Assembly (NCBI RefSeq): GCF_017347605.1 | Contig: NZ_AP024484.1 | Span: 1,765,501-1,829,500, forward strand | Source of the DNA: Prevotella herbatica | GTDB taxonomy: Bacteria > Bacteroidota > Bacteroidia > Bacteroidales > Bacteroidaceae | Direction: 5' to 3' | Length of the DNA stretch: 64,000 nucleotides | In this document: positions 1 to 9,010 of the stretch, one piece after another | Layout: every line of letters starts with the position of its first letter | Position numbering within the stretch: position 1 is the stretch's first letter | The notes under the pieces: model-generated | What the model was told of the DNA's origin: nothing | What the model saw: only the letters and a program-made list of their open reading frames with translations | Databases searched by the model: none | Made by a program: the position numbers and the translations under genes

Positions 1-2
1 AG

Positions 3-1187
3 TTATTATTGGGTCTAATTAATCTTGATGCTGGTTGTTATAGAATATCTCTGGAAAGGCTTAAAGTGGCAAGCCATTATGCCGATGAATTCGGTAAAAA
101 TCTAACATTGATAGCTCAAAGTTATAATTATATGGCAGAGGCTTATGACAGATGTGGCAGAAGAGATAGTTTCATGCTGTGCATCAGACATATTAAGCCG
201 CTTCTTGCTAAGTTGGATAATTATACTAAGGCTGATATCAATGTTAATATCGGAGATATGTATATGCGAGCTGGTAAACTTAATAAGGCTTTAAGTTATC
301 TTTCTGAAGGCGAAATATATGATTTTTCGTATAAGGCTTTGTATATTATGGGTAAGGTCTATTTTATGATGGGTAATAGCAAACAAGCTAATGCGCATTG
401 GGAGGACGCTGCAATCTCAGGTTCACTTCCGATACGTGCGGCTTCTCTAGCATCATTGATAAAACTGAATCCAAATAGAGAGGAACTTTATAAGCAATTT
501 TATTCTGTATATAAGCAGATGCCACATATAGACAGTGATGAGTTGTCTGCTTTTCAGATGCGTCTTGCACAGCAGGAAATGCAGCATGAAACATATATCC
601 GCACAATAACCTTGCTGTATATAATAATAGGCATATTGTTGCTTTTAATTTTATCTTACTTATACTATCATCATAAGATGAAGGTCGTTCGTCGCAGGCT
701 TAGTGATATCAATGCCCGTTATCTTGGCTATCTTGAAGACTATAATAATGCGAAATGCAATATTGAAGAGTTGAAAAATGAGATAGTTAAATATCAGGTA
801 GACAAAGAAGCTCCTGAGAATTGGAGTATAGAGAACATGTTGCTTAATGCTGATGTTGTGATATCGTTGCATAGAATAGCCTCAAGAGGGCAGTGCGCAA
901 ATGAAGTCAATTGGCAACAGCTTACCCAACTTATTTCAGAACGTGATAAAAGTATGGCTATATTACTAAGCAATAATCCAGAACTTTCTGATCGTGAGCA
1001 ACATGTTATTATGCTTATTAGACTGAGATTCATTCCTAGTGAGATATCTGTATTAATGGATATTAGTGCTCAAAATGTGACAAATATGCGTCAGCGACTT
1101 ATGCAAAAAATGTTTGGCGAAAACGGTGGAGCTCGTGACTTTGATCATCGTATACACGAATTGCAAAGGCCGGCAGTTTTAATATAA
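3..1187 (+). CDS. TPR-containing membrane regulator with C-terminal HTH, 5' partial
   Basis: The frame is open to the left window edge, so the true start lies outside. Counting from position 9, residues 1-175 look like helical tetratricopeptide repeats. Residues 201-220 are one hydrophobic membrane span, followed by a likely coiled coil (225-262). The C-terminus (326-372) has a LuxR-like helix-turn-helix shape beginning LSDREQHV, with an SAQNVTNMRQRL recognition helix. This architecture is common in Bacteroidetes as a one-component regulator whose TPR part lies across the membrane from the DNA-binding part. The target cannot be read from sequence; the neighbouring sugar-utilization genes are one possibility, but about 1.5 kb of non-coding repeat lies between them. 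The family call is good, the function open. Confidence 0.75.
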   Translation, partial: LLLGLINLDAGCYRISLERLKVASHYADEFGKNLTLIAQSYNYMAEAYDRCGRRDSFMLCIRHIKPLLAKLDNYTKADINVNIGDMYMRAGKLNKALSYLSEGEIYDFSYKALYIMGKVYFMMGNSKQANAHWEDAAISGSLPIRAASLASLIKLNPNREELYKQFYSVYKQMPHIDSDELSAFQMRLAQQEMQHETYIRTITLLYIIIGILLLLILSYLYYHHKMKVVRRRLSDINARYLGYLEDYNNAKCNIEELKNEIVKYQVDKEAPENWSIENMLLNADVVISLHRIASRGQCANEVNWQQLTQLISERDKSMAILLSNNPELSDREQHVIMLIRLRFIPSEISVLMDISAQNVTNMRQRLMQKMFGENGGARDFDHRIHELQRPAVLI

Positions 1188-1513
1188 GCATGATGATAAT
1201 AATGCGTATTGATGCATAAATGCTTCTCCCCTGCGTTTTTCGCGTTTTTTAGCTACGAAGCTACGTCATTTCTCGCAAAGCCTATAAACAGAGGGGCTGG
1301 CGAAACGTAGTTAGGTCTATTTAGCTTCGACGAGCTACGTTTCAGCTACGTCATCCATTTCTGCTTATATTATGTACGTGTAGGTACGCGCGCACTTAGG
1401 GTTTTGAAAAATATAAGTGTCGAAGCGTCAACTTAATGGATATCAGTATTTTATCGACGAATTCGACTAAATGAAGTGACGGTGATTTGACGGTCTAATT
1501 TCAAGTTTTGCAT

Positions 1514-1533
1514 GCGTTTCTATATAGAAACGC
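1514..1533. repeat. 20-bp perfect palindrome in repeat copy 1
   Basis: The sequence GCGTTTCTATATAGAAACGC equals its own reverse complement. The same 20 bases occur in copy 2 at 31475-31494. A second, partial TATATAGAAACG-like half follows a few bases later in both copies. It could be a protein-binding site or the tip of a cruciform. Confidence 0.9.
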
Positions 1534-1906
1534 AACTAGTTCCATATAGAAACGTAAACGTTTCTACGATGTTTTACCTCCTGTTGCTTCGTAAAACGCA
1601 CGGCATTTCATCGTAAAACGGATTGCAAAACATCGTAAAACGCATCGAAATTCTTCGTTAAGTACAAGACAATATGAGGAAAATCTTTACCCATATTTTA
1701 CCGACGAATGACCGACACTTTATTCGATCCGAAAAGGGTCCTAATAATTTGATGCTCAACGGATAGACACTTCGACACTTGTTTTTATGAAAAGTCCAGA
1801 GTGTGCACATACGCACGCATGCGTATTATGATGTGTAGCATCCAGTAATTGAAACTTTGGCTAACAGACTAACCTAAATCTGATTGCATGGACAAAATTT
1901 TTGCAG

Positions 1907-1914
1907 TATCTTTG
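1907..1914 (+). promoter_or_regulatory. Promoter-like -7 box inside repeat copy 1
   Basis: TATCTTTG fits the Bacteroidetes -7 consensus TAnnTTTG, with a TTG at 1884-1886 about 20 bp upstream in place of the -33 TTTG. It lies in the block that is identical in both element copies. It would transcribe the right part of the element (about 1921-2200), which contains tandem GAATTCAGC units but no clear gene. Confidence 0.45.
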
Positions 1915-2207
1915 CCGAGAATTCAGCGGAATTCAGCAGAACATTTAAACAAGCTTGAAAATTCTGTTTTCGTTTACTGAATCAATTAATACATCCTCAG
2001 TTCCCCAGATACAGCCAACGGTTCTTTGACAAATTCACTTATAGAATACATTTCATCCTTAAAAAGACACAAATTGACGTAGCTAGAACGTAGCTAATCG
2101 TAGCTAAATACAGCTAACTGCGTTTCGTTAGCCCCTCTGTTTATGGGCTTTGCGAGAGATGCCGTAGCTTCGTAGCTAAATAAAAACAAAACCGCAGAGA
2201 CGACGCC

Positions 2208-2706
2208 CTAAACTATGACAATATAGATTAAGTTGGGAAAATGCAGAGCCGAAGTAGAATGTTACTTGATAACAGGAAGGTATGATAAAAAAAACGCGTT
2301 AAAGATCAATGATTAAATGGAAGAGAATTGTTGCTTTATGCTTGCAAATTGATGTCTCTTATATTATTGTAGTCAATTCGTTGTTTGTAATGGTACAAAA
2401 AGACAGGTCATTCCTCACGGATTAACCTGTCTTTATTTAAAAAATTAATCTATCATGAAAAACTTGTCTAATTTTACTAGACCATATACCATATATCTTA
2501 TACTTTATTCCTAGACAATAATAATAGACTATTTCGGATACAAAGTTATGAATATATGGTCAATAACACTGATACTATATTGCTATAATCTTTGCATTTC
2601 TTGCAATCAACAATATTTTAATTGTATCACAAGCGTGATATATGTATATATTTTGTTTTATCAAATTTAATTGTTACATTTGCAAACAAATATATAATTA
2701 AATAAT
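2208..2706. other. Intergenic stretch between repeat copy 1 and the YbjQ-family gene
   Basis: No supported gene is present. It holds a hairpin with 9-bp perfect arms (2400-2408 and 2425-2433) followed by a weak T-rich tail. No upstream gene for it to terminate is visible. The right end carries the promoter of the next gene. Confidence 0.6.
2652..2682 (+). promoter_or_regulatory. Bacteroidetes-type promoter of the YbjQ-family gene
   Basis: TTTG at 2652-2655 and TACATTTG at 2675-2682 match the -33 and -7 elements exactly, with 19 bp between them. The ATG at 2707 lies about 17 nt past the expected transcription start. Confidence 0.75.
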
Positions 2707-3033
2707 ATGATACTATCAACAACTCCTTCACTAGAAGGTAAACACATCACTAACTATTATGGTGTGGTAACAGGCGAAACAATTATCGGCGCAAATTTAT
2801 TTCGTGATTTGTTTGCAGGAATACGTGATATAGTAGGTGGACGTGCCTCATCTTATGAAAAGGTGCTTCGTGAGGCAAAAGATGCTGCAATGAAAGAAAT
2901 GAGTGAACGTGCTGAGGCTATTGGAGCAAATGCTATTGTCGGTATAGACCTTGATTATGAAACTGTAGGTTCAAATGGTAGTATGCTAATGGTAACTGCT
3001 TGTGGAACTGCCGTACGTATAGAGACAATATAA
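2707..3033 (+). CDS. YbjQ/UPF0145 family protein
   Basis: The 108-residue protein matches the whole length of the YbjQ (UPF0145) family, small cytoplasmic proteins thought to form oligomers. Seen in the sequence: an N-terminal beta strand ending in [12 protein letters not shown], a helix through a [30 protein letters not shown] region typical of the family, and the closing TACGTAVRI strand. There is no signal peptide. It is a single-gene unit with its own promoter and a strong terminator. The biochemical role of the family is not established, so none is assigned. Confidence 0.85.
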   Translation: MILSTTPSLEGKHITNYYGVVTGETIIGANLFRDLFAGIRDIVGGRASSYEKVLREAKDAAMKEMSERAEAIGANAIVGIDLDYETVGSNGSMLMVTACGTAVRIETI

Positions 3034-3034
3034 G

Positions 3035-3063
3035 GTTCACTGAATTAAGTGAACTTTTTTTTA
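3035..3063 (+). terminator. Rho-independent terminator after the YbjQ-family gene
   Basis: A hairpin with 7-bp arms (GTTCACT at 3035-3041, AGTGAAC at 3048-3054) is followed at once by nine T residues. Confidence 0.85.
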
Positions 3064-3216
3064 TATTAAAGATTAAACTTCCTAAATTAGCTTAATAAAC
3101 GAATCGTTTGTCGGAAAATAGTAATATATACTGCATTATTAGCTCTTTTTATCGTTTTTGTTATGTCAGAGAAAGTTTTTGTAATATTTACGAAAATAAG
3201 GTTGTTGTGTTTTGTA

Positions 3217-3224
3217 TACTTTTG
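3217..3224 (+). promoter_or_regulatory. -7 promoter box upstream of the first SusC gene
   Basis: TACTTTTG fits TAnnTTTG and lies 38 bp before the ATG at 3263. No clean -33 TTTG sits at the expected spacing. Confidence 0.5.
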
Positions 3225-3262
3225 CCATAGGGATTCTATTAAGAACGTAAATTTTGAGAAAC

Positions 3263-6200
3263 ATGAAAAACGATTTTAGAATTGGAAAAACATTAATGTT
3301 ACTTTTTATGTTATGCCTGTTTCCTGTAGGAATGCTAGCACAAAATGTTTTGAAAGGTACAGTTACCGATGCAGATGGAGAACCTGTTATCGGCGCTTCT
3401 GTAAGAGAAGTGGGAACTAGTAATGGAACTGTTACTGACATATCAGGGCAGTTCTCTATTAATGCTCCTGCAAATGCAAGACTTACGATTTCGTATGTCG
3501 GGTTTGTTACACAACAAATAAATGTATCTGGCAGAAAAAACATCTTGGTGAGTCTTGCTGATGATACAAAATCCATTAGCGATGTAGTAGTCATTGGTTA
3601 TGGAACTCAGAAGAAAGCCGATTTGAGTTCATCAATCTCAATTCTTGATGCAAAGGAAATTACCAAAGTTCCTGGTGGACTTTCTGCAGGACTGCAAAGC
3701 TCTGTTCCTGGAGTTCAGGTAACTAACGGTCGTATACACATTCGTGGTGTAGGTTCTATTAACAATACTGATCCGCTTTATGTTGTAGATGGAATGATTG
3801 GAGGCGCTGTTCCTGATGAAAACAATATCGCTTCAATTCAGATACTTAAGGATGCTGCCTCTTGTGCAATATATGGTGCTCGTGGTGCAAATGGTGTTAT
3901 CGTAATCACGACTAAGCGTGGGCAGGCTGGAGAAGTGAAGATTGACTATAATGGATATCTGGGATGGAAAGGTTTTACTCATGAGATAGATCTTCTTTCA
4001 GGTAAGGATCTTGCTGAACTAATCAATGAGGAGATGTATAATCAGAATCCTTCACGTAAGGACTATATGGCAGGACTCTCAGATCCTGAATCTATTGGCA
4101 AAGGATATAATATGTTTAAGGCAATTACGCATACAGCCTCATATCAGAAGCATAATGTCAGTATCAGTGGTGGTTCAAAGGATGCTAACTTCCGAATTAC
4201 TGGTATGTATGGAAATGACAACTCTTTATATATAAAAGAAGGTTCTGAAAATATGTCACTGAATGTTGTTTCAGACTTTAAAAAAGGTATCTTTGGCTTT
4301 GGAGAAACTCTTACTGTGGGGCGTAATCTGAATCACAGTACAGATATGCTTAAACTGATAGCTATAAAATGGAGCACTGCTTGTCCAATTTATGACCCTA
4401 CATCATCTACTGGTTATGCAGGTGCATCGCTTGGTACTGATATGGAAAATCCAAGAGCCACTGCCGATAATACTTGGAACCGTAATGAAACAAATACTAT
4501 GACAGGCAATGCTTGGATTACAGCAGAGCCTATAAAGGGATTGGTGTACAAATTCAATATGGGAGCAGACCTGTATCGAAATAACGGTCGGTCTTATGAT
4601 GCAGACTATGTTGTGGGTGATTATCAGAAGAATACACCTGATACGTATTCTATGAGTAATAATAGAAGTAACCGTTTCCTCTATGAGCATACATTGACAT
4701 TCGATAAGAAATTTAACTTGCATCATATAAATGTGATGGCTGGTATCACATCTGAGGAAACAAAGGGATATGGTTTTAATGCAAGTGCCCGTGATATGCC
4801 GAGTTCAGAGGTTCTTATTCTTGGGGCTACTCAGAATGCTTCCTCAAAGGAAGTCGGTAGCTCTGAATCACACTCAGCAATGTATTCTTATCTTGCCAGA
4901 TTGATGTACGACTATTCTGGAAAGTATATGGTTACAGCAAACTTCCGTCGTGACGGTAGTTCAAATTTCGCCAAGAAAAATCGTTATGGAGACTTCCCTT
5001 CCTTCTCTGGAGCATGGCGCATTAGTCAGGAAAAATTCATGAAGAGCCTAACATGGCTTGATGACCTGAAACTACGAGCAAGTTGGGGTAAACTGGGTAA
5101 CTCTAATATATCTCCATATCAATATCAGTCTACGGTTTCTTTCAATACCGTACGTTATTACTTTAATGATGTTGAAAATACAGGTGCTCTTCCAATGACA
5201 CCAAGTAATCCTGACGTGAAATGGGAAGCTTCAACATCAACAGACTTTGGTTTTGACCTAACGATGCTTCACAATAGATTGACAATTACCGCTGATTATT
5301 ATAGAAATAGGACTAATGATATGCTTGTAAATGTACCGATAGCACGTTCTGCTGGATATTTGAGCGTGTTCCCTACAATGAATGCTGGAAGCATAGAGAA
5401 TAAAGGACTTGAATTAATAGCCACATGGCGTGACCATATAGGAAATAAATTCGATTATAGTATTTCTGCTAACTTTTCTACTGTAAAAAATAAGGTTATA
5501 GACCTTGGAGCAAATAATGAAATATTTTCTGCTTCTGGGATTACTTGTACTAAAGTCGGAAATTCTATAGGACAGTTCTGGGGATATAAGACTGCTGGAT
5601 TGTTCAAAACAGACGCAGAAGCTGCAGCTTATGTAAACAAAAAGGGCGAGCGTTTACAGCCGAATGCAAAAGCTGGTGATATTAAGTTCCTTGATCTTAA
5701 TGGTGACGGAACAATCGGTTCTGCCGATATGGACTTTATCGGCAATCCTATTCCAAACTTCTCTTATGGTATTACAGCTGAGGCTCAGTATCGTTCATCA
5801 TTTGGTACATTTGATTTCTCTATGGTCTGGAATGGCTCACAAGGAAACGATATCTATAATAATACACGTAGCTATGGCGAAGGAATGTATCATAATTACG
5901 CATGTTTTACAAGTGTAAAAGACCGTTTCCGTGCTGAGGATATTACTTTTGTAAATCCACTTAACGGCAAGACTACATTCTATCCAAAGAATACTGATAC
6001 TAATATGCCACGTGCTGTATATGGAGACCCGAACCAGAATATGCGTCAGAGTGATCGTTATGTAGAAGATGGATCATACTTGAGACTTAAATCTATCGTA
6101 CTAGGATATACAATGCCACAGCGTTGGTGTGATAAGATGTATCTTGAGAATATGAGATTCTATATCGGCGCAAAGAATCTGTTTACTATTACAGACTATA

Positions 6201-6337
6201 AAGGTTATGATCCAGAGGTAGGTGATCAAAACACAAGTGGTACAAATCTTACTCGTGGTATAGATGGACTTACATCTTGGGATCCAACATTCCCTAACAG
6301 TAAAGAATTTTATATTGGAGTGCAGCTTACATTCTAG
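3263..6337 (+). CDS. SusC-family TonB-dependent outer-membrane transporter
   Basis: A 1024-residue SusC/RagA homologue that would import oligosaccharides across the outer membrane using TonB energy. It has a signal peptide ending at MLAQ, a carboxypeptidase-D regulatory-like domain just after it (NVLKGTVTDADGEPVIGASV), the DVVVIGYGTQKKA segment before the plug, a plug with IHIRGVGSINNTDPLYVVDG, and a long beta-barrel ending in an aromatic-rich FYIGVQLTF. The ATG at 3263 is preferred over an in-frame TTG at 3254 because the signal peptide begins there. The SusD partner follows 38 bp downstream. Its position beside GH8, GH43 and GH3 genes suggests xylan or arabinoxylan oligomers as substrate; this is inference. 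Confidence 0.93.
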   Translation: MKNDFRIGKTLMLLFMLCLFPVGMLAQNVLKGTVTDADGEPVIGASVREVGTSNGTVTDISGQFSINAPANARLTISYVGFVTQQINVSGRKNILVSLADDTKSISDVVVIGYGTQKKADLSSSISILDAKEITKVPGGLSAGLQSSVPGVQVTNGRIHIRGVGSINNTDPLYVVDGMIGGAVPDENNIASIQILKDAASCAIYGARGANGVIVITTKRGQAGEVKIDYNGYLGWKGFTHEIDLLSGKDLAELINEEMYNQNPSRKDYMAGLSDPESIGKGYNMFKAITHTASYQKHNVSISGGSKDANFRITGMYGNDNSLYIKEGSENMSLNVVSDFKKGIFGFGETLTVGRNLNHSTDMLKLIAIKWSTACPIYDPTSSTGYAGASLGTDMENPRATADNTWNRNETNTMTGNAWITAEPIKGLVYKFNMGADLYRNNGRSYDADYVVGDYQKNTPDTYSMSNNRSNRFLYEHTLTFDKKFNLHHINVMAGITSEETKGYGFNASARDMPSSEVLILGATQNASSKEVGSSESHSAMYSYLARLMYDYSGKYMVTANFRRDGSSNFAKKNRYGDFPSFSGAWRISQEKFMKSLTWLDDLKLRASWGKLGNSNISPYQYQSTVSFNTVRYYFNDVENTGALPMTPSNPDVKWEASTSTDFGFDLTMLHNRLTITADYYRNRTNDMLVNVPIARSAGYLSVFPTMNAGSIENKGLELIATWRDHIGNKFDYSISANFSTVKNKVIDLGANNEIFSASGITCTKVGNSIGQFWGYKTAGLFKTDAEAAAYVNKKGERLQPNAKAGDIKFLDLNGDGTIGSADMDFIGNPIPNFSYGITAEAQYRSSFGTFDFSMVWNGSQGNDIYNNTRSYGEGMYHNYACFTSVKDRFRAEDITFVNPLNGKTTFYPKNTDTNMPRAVYGDPNQNMRQSDRYVEDGSYLRLKSIVLGYTMPQRWCDKMYLENMRFYIGAKNLFTITDYKGYDPEVGDQNTSGTNLTRGIDGLTSWDPTFPNSKEFYIGVQLTF

Positions 6338-6375
6338 ATAGTAGACTATGTTACAAATATTAAAATGGAATACAT

Positions 6376-8010
6376 ATGAAACACAATATAATTAAATATA
6401 TGGCTGCTGGATGTTTGCTGGCAACTGTGTCAAGTTGTAAACCCGATATGGACCTTAATAATCCATCAGAAGTTTCAACCAACACTTATTATCAAAAGAT
6501 TTCGCAGCTTCAGAAGTCGCTAATACCAGCTTATCAAGCTCTTATTGGCAGAAATCAGGGAGGATATTGTTTTACGACATTATTCACGCTTCTTGCTCCT
6601 GGTGATGATTATCAGCGTACATACAAATGGTCAAATATGTATCAGGATACATACAACACACCCGCAAGTGATGCGGCCGCTATGGGGCCTTGGCAAGACT
6701 GGTTTAATGGTATAATGGCGGCAAATCTTGCGATTGATAAAATGAACAATTTTGCGGTAAACGACAATGATAAAGAAACTCTGAATACAATGCTTGGACA
6801 AGCTTATTTTCTTCGTGGTTTGTATTATCTGAATCTAGCGTCATTGTATGGAGAGACTATTCCTCTTTATGATCATGCCATAGCAACAAATGCAGATTAT
6901 TATCCTGCTAATGCTGCTAAGGGAACTGTGTATCCACAGATTATAAACGATTTCAAAAAGGCTGCTGAATTGTTGCCTGTACGTAGTAAACTATATGCTG
7001 ATGCTTCAAATATAGGACGTGCGACTCAGGGGGCTGCACTTGGATTTCTTGCAAAGGCTTGTTTGTGGCGCCCGCTTATAGAAAAAGGTAAGAGCGTAGA
7101 TTATGATACGGCTATTGCTGCTCTCAAAAAGGTTATAGAAAGTGGTGAGTATAAGTTGAACGCCAATTTCAAGGATAACTTTACCAACAATCCTGCAACT
7201 GAAAATGGCTCGGAGAGCGTGTTTGAAGTACAGATGCATAATGGTAATAGTTGGATGGGAGGTGACCTTAGCGATTCATGGCGCTGGTTAAATATTGGAC
7301 TTCCTGATGGGACTGGAGGTTGTTGGTGGAATCTTGCTCCTACTCCAATGGCCTATAATGAATTTGAGAATGGAGATCCAAGACGTTATATGACATTGTG
7401 GTGTCCTGGTGGTGCAGACTTTACAGATATGAAGGGCAACACTATTACTTTTGATGACATGAATGCTAAGTGTTCTTCTGACAAAGATCTTTACGGTACA
7501 CGCAAGGCTTGTCCGGATAAGATGATTTCCGATACAGATGATGACTTCAATGATCCACTTATGCGTTATTCTGATATATTACTTATGTATGCTGAATGTT
7601 TGCATTTTACAGGACATGATGGTACAGATGTAAACGATAATACTGGTGCAAAATATTGGATTCAGCAAGTACGAAACAGAGCAAACAATATTGTTCCTTC
7701 AGAGCAGTCAAAGCTATGGTATTCAAAGTCACCAGGGACAATACCTAATGTTGATGATTTGTTGAACGCTGCTCCAACAATCAATGGATTTAAGATGGAC
7801 AATGTAATGAATGTGATAGAGCATGAGCGTTGTGTAGAACTTATGGGTGAGTATTATCGCTATTTTGATCTTATGCGCTGGGGTATGAAGGATCCTAAAT
7901 ATCTAGAGCCTCTAAAAAAACTTGGATGGAATGAAAACAAAATGTATCTTCCTTTCCCTCAAGAAGAATTGAATAATAATCCGAATTTAAAAGGAAATGA
8001 GGCTAATTAG
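6376..8010 (+). CDS. SusD/RagB-family surface glycan-binding lipoprotein
   Basis: A 544-residue SusD-like lipoprotein that would cap the preceding SusC barrel and bind glycan at the cell surface. The signal peptide ends in a lipobox with Cys at ATVSSC. The TPR-like helical part includes the LGQAYFLRGLYYLNLASLYG region typical of SusD proteins. The C-terminus has the family features EHERCVELMGEYYRYFDLMRWG and YLPFPQEELNNNPN. It is in one operon with SusC (38-bp gap), and a strong terminator follows it. The ligand is inferred from context only. Confidence 0.93.
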   Translation: MKHNIIKYMAAGCLLATVSSCKPDMDLNNPSEVSTNTYYQKISQLQKSLIPAYQALIGRNQGGYCFTTLFTLLAPGDDYQRTYKWSNMYQDTYNTPASDAAAMGPWQDWFNGIMAANLAIDKMNNFAVNDNDKETLNTMLGQAYFLRGLYYLNLASLYGETIPLYDHAIATNADYYPANAAKGTVYPQIINDFKKAAELLPVRSKLYADASNIGRATQGAALGFLAKACLWRPLIEKGKSVDYDTAIAALKKVIESGEYKLNANFKDNFTNNPATENGSESVFEVQMHNGNSWMGGDLSDSWRWLNIGLPDGTGGCWWNLAPTPMAYNEFENGDPRRYMTLWCPGGADFTDMKGNTITFDDMNAKCSSDKDLYGTRKACPDKMISDTDDDFNDPLMRYSDILLMYAECLHFTGHDGTDVNDNTGAKYWIQQVRNRANNIVPSEQSKLWYSKSPGTIPNVDDLLNAAPTINGFKMDNVMNVIEHERCVELMGEYYRYFDLMRWGMKDPKYLEPLKKLGWNENKMYLPFPQEELNNNPNLKGNEAN

Positions 8011-8074
8011 TCTTTATGTGATTTCTTTAAATGATTTTATAGATAAAATGTTTTGGTAATTTATTAGAGTGTTG

Positions 8075-8109
8075 GTTACCATCTGTGTGAGCAGATGGTA
8101 ACTTTTTTT
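8075..8109 (+). terminator. Terminator after the first SusC/SusD pair
   Basis: An 11-bp perfect stem (8075-8085 with 8092-8102) has a 6-nt loop and is followed by seven T residues. It separates the SusC/D pair from the phosphoesterase gene. Confidence 0.92.
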
Positions 8110-8162
8110 GTATCTTTTATTTAAAAGATTGAAAACTATTTCTTTAAAAATAGTTTTTTATG

Positions 8163-8170
8163 TACCTTTG
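8163..8170 (+). promoter_or_regulatory. -7 promoter box of the phosphoesterase gene
   Basis: TACCTTTG matches TAnnTTTG and lies 24 bp before the ATG at 8195, just downstream of the terminator. Its position supports 8195 rather than an earlier in-frame TTG as the start. Confidence 0.6.
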
Positions 8171-8194
8171 CCAGTGAAAAGATTTCCACGGATT

Positions 8195-9010
8195 ATGATA
8201 AAAGATAGAATTATTAAAATGTTGTGCTTGTTCACAACCCTTATGCTTATTTCATGCGATGATGTTTTTGATGTTTATCCCTATGATGTGAATATTAAAG
8301 GTGAAACTCATATTAATGCTACTAATATAAGCAAAATAGAGGGTCTTTGCAAGGATAAGGACTCATTGAAGATAGCCTTTATCAGTGATACTCATGGTTG
8401 GTATTCAGATTTTAAGGATGAGGTCGCTGATATTAATAGACGAAGCGATATTGATTTTGTGATACATTGTGGCGATATTACAGACACAGGTACGACAAAG
8501 GAGTACGAATGGGCTCGTAGTATATTTAACAAACTTAATGTTCTTCATGTAGCATTGATTGGTAATCATGATTTTCTAGGAACAGGAGATCAAGCTTATC
8601 ATGTGATGTTTGGTGATAATGATTTCAGTTTTATAGCAGGAAGAGTTAAGTTTGTATGTCTTAACACGAATGCCACAGAATATGATTATCTCGCTTCTGT
8701 ACCTAATTTTGATTTTATGGAGAGTGAGCTGAAATCGGACTCAGCGGATTTTGACCGTACAGTGATAGTGATGCATGCTCGTCCAGGCAGTGAGCAGTTT
8801 AACAACAATGTTAGTAAGGCATTTAATTACTTTGTGCATTTATTCCCAGGAATAATGTTTTGTGTTTCAGGACATGAACATGCTACTCAGGCAGATGAGT
8901 TGTTTAATGACAAACTTATGTGGTATGGTGTAGACTGTGCACAGCATCGCAAATATGATATATTCACAATAACTAAGGAAGGATATAAATATGAAGTCGT
9001 TAATTTTTAG
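8195..9010 (+). CDS. Calcineurin-like metallophosphoesterase lipoprotein
   Basis: A 271-residue exported phosphoesterase. A short signal peptide ends in a lipobox (MLISC), so the enzyme should be membrane-anchored outside the cytoplasm. The metal-binding blocks of the calcineurin-like superfamily are all present in order: FISDTHGW, HCGDITD, IGNHD, VMHARP and SGHEHA. The substrate cannot be told from sequence. The next gene overlaps its 3' end by 20 bp, so the two are translated together and probably work together. An in-frame TTG at 8108 would extend the ORF through the promoter and is rejected. Its place between a SusC/D pair and xylan hydrolases is unexplained. Confidence 0.85.
   Translation: MIKDRIIKMLCLFTTLMLISCDDVFDVYPYDVNIKGETHINATNISKIEGLCKDKDSLKIAFISDTHGWYSDFKDEVADINRRSDIDFVIHCGDITDTGTTKEYEWARSIFNKLNVLHVALIGNHDFLGTGDQAYHVMFGDNDFSFIAGRVKFVCLNTNATEYDYLASVPNFDFMESELKSDSADFDRTVIVMHARPGSEQFNNNVSKAFNYFVHLFPGIMFCVSGHEHATQADELFNDKLMWYGVDCAQHRKYDIFTITKEGYKYEVVNF

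Larger units (their letters stand above)
1223..2207 (+). repeat. Non-coding ~1-kb inverted-repeat element, copy 1
   Basis: This stretch is closely matched, in reverse complement, by 30806-31785. Its two ends are inverted repeats of each other (roughly 1231-1300 against 2120-2197), rich in the heptamer CGTAGCT/AGCTACG. No convincing open reading frame is present. Internal landmarks are a 20-bp perfect palindrome at 1514-1533, repeats of TCGTAAAACG around 1590-1645, and a 108-bp block (1876-1983) identical to copy 2. The structure is that of a non-autonomous terminal-inverted-repeat element or large intergenic repeat. No target-site duplication was identified, so the exact borders are approximate. 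Confidence 0.85.

Noticed and set aside
1586..1650. TCGTAAAACG repeats in copy 1 considered as a CRISPR array
   Set aside because: The units are about 10 bp and unevenly spaced, with no constant spacer length, and no cas genes are in the window.
2309..2425. 38-codon frame beginning MIKWKRIVALCLQIDV between the repeat and the YbjQ-family gene
   Set aside because: It ends inside a terminator-like hairpin and has no good ribosome-binding site. It is most likely chance.
3166..3594. 142-residue minus-strand frame over the start of the first SusC gene
   Set aside because: Antisense to the SusC signal peptide and regulatory domain; a shadow of that coding frame.
8108..8194. 29-codon N-terminal extension of the phosphoesterase from a TTG
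   Set aside because: It overlaps the upstream T tract and the -7 box, and the lipoprotein signal begins at the ATG 8195.
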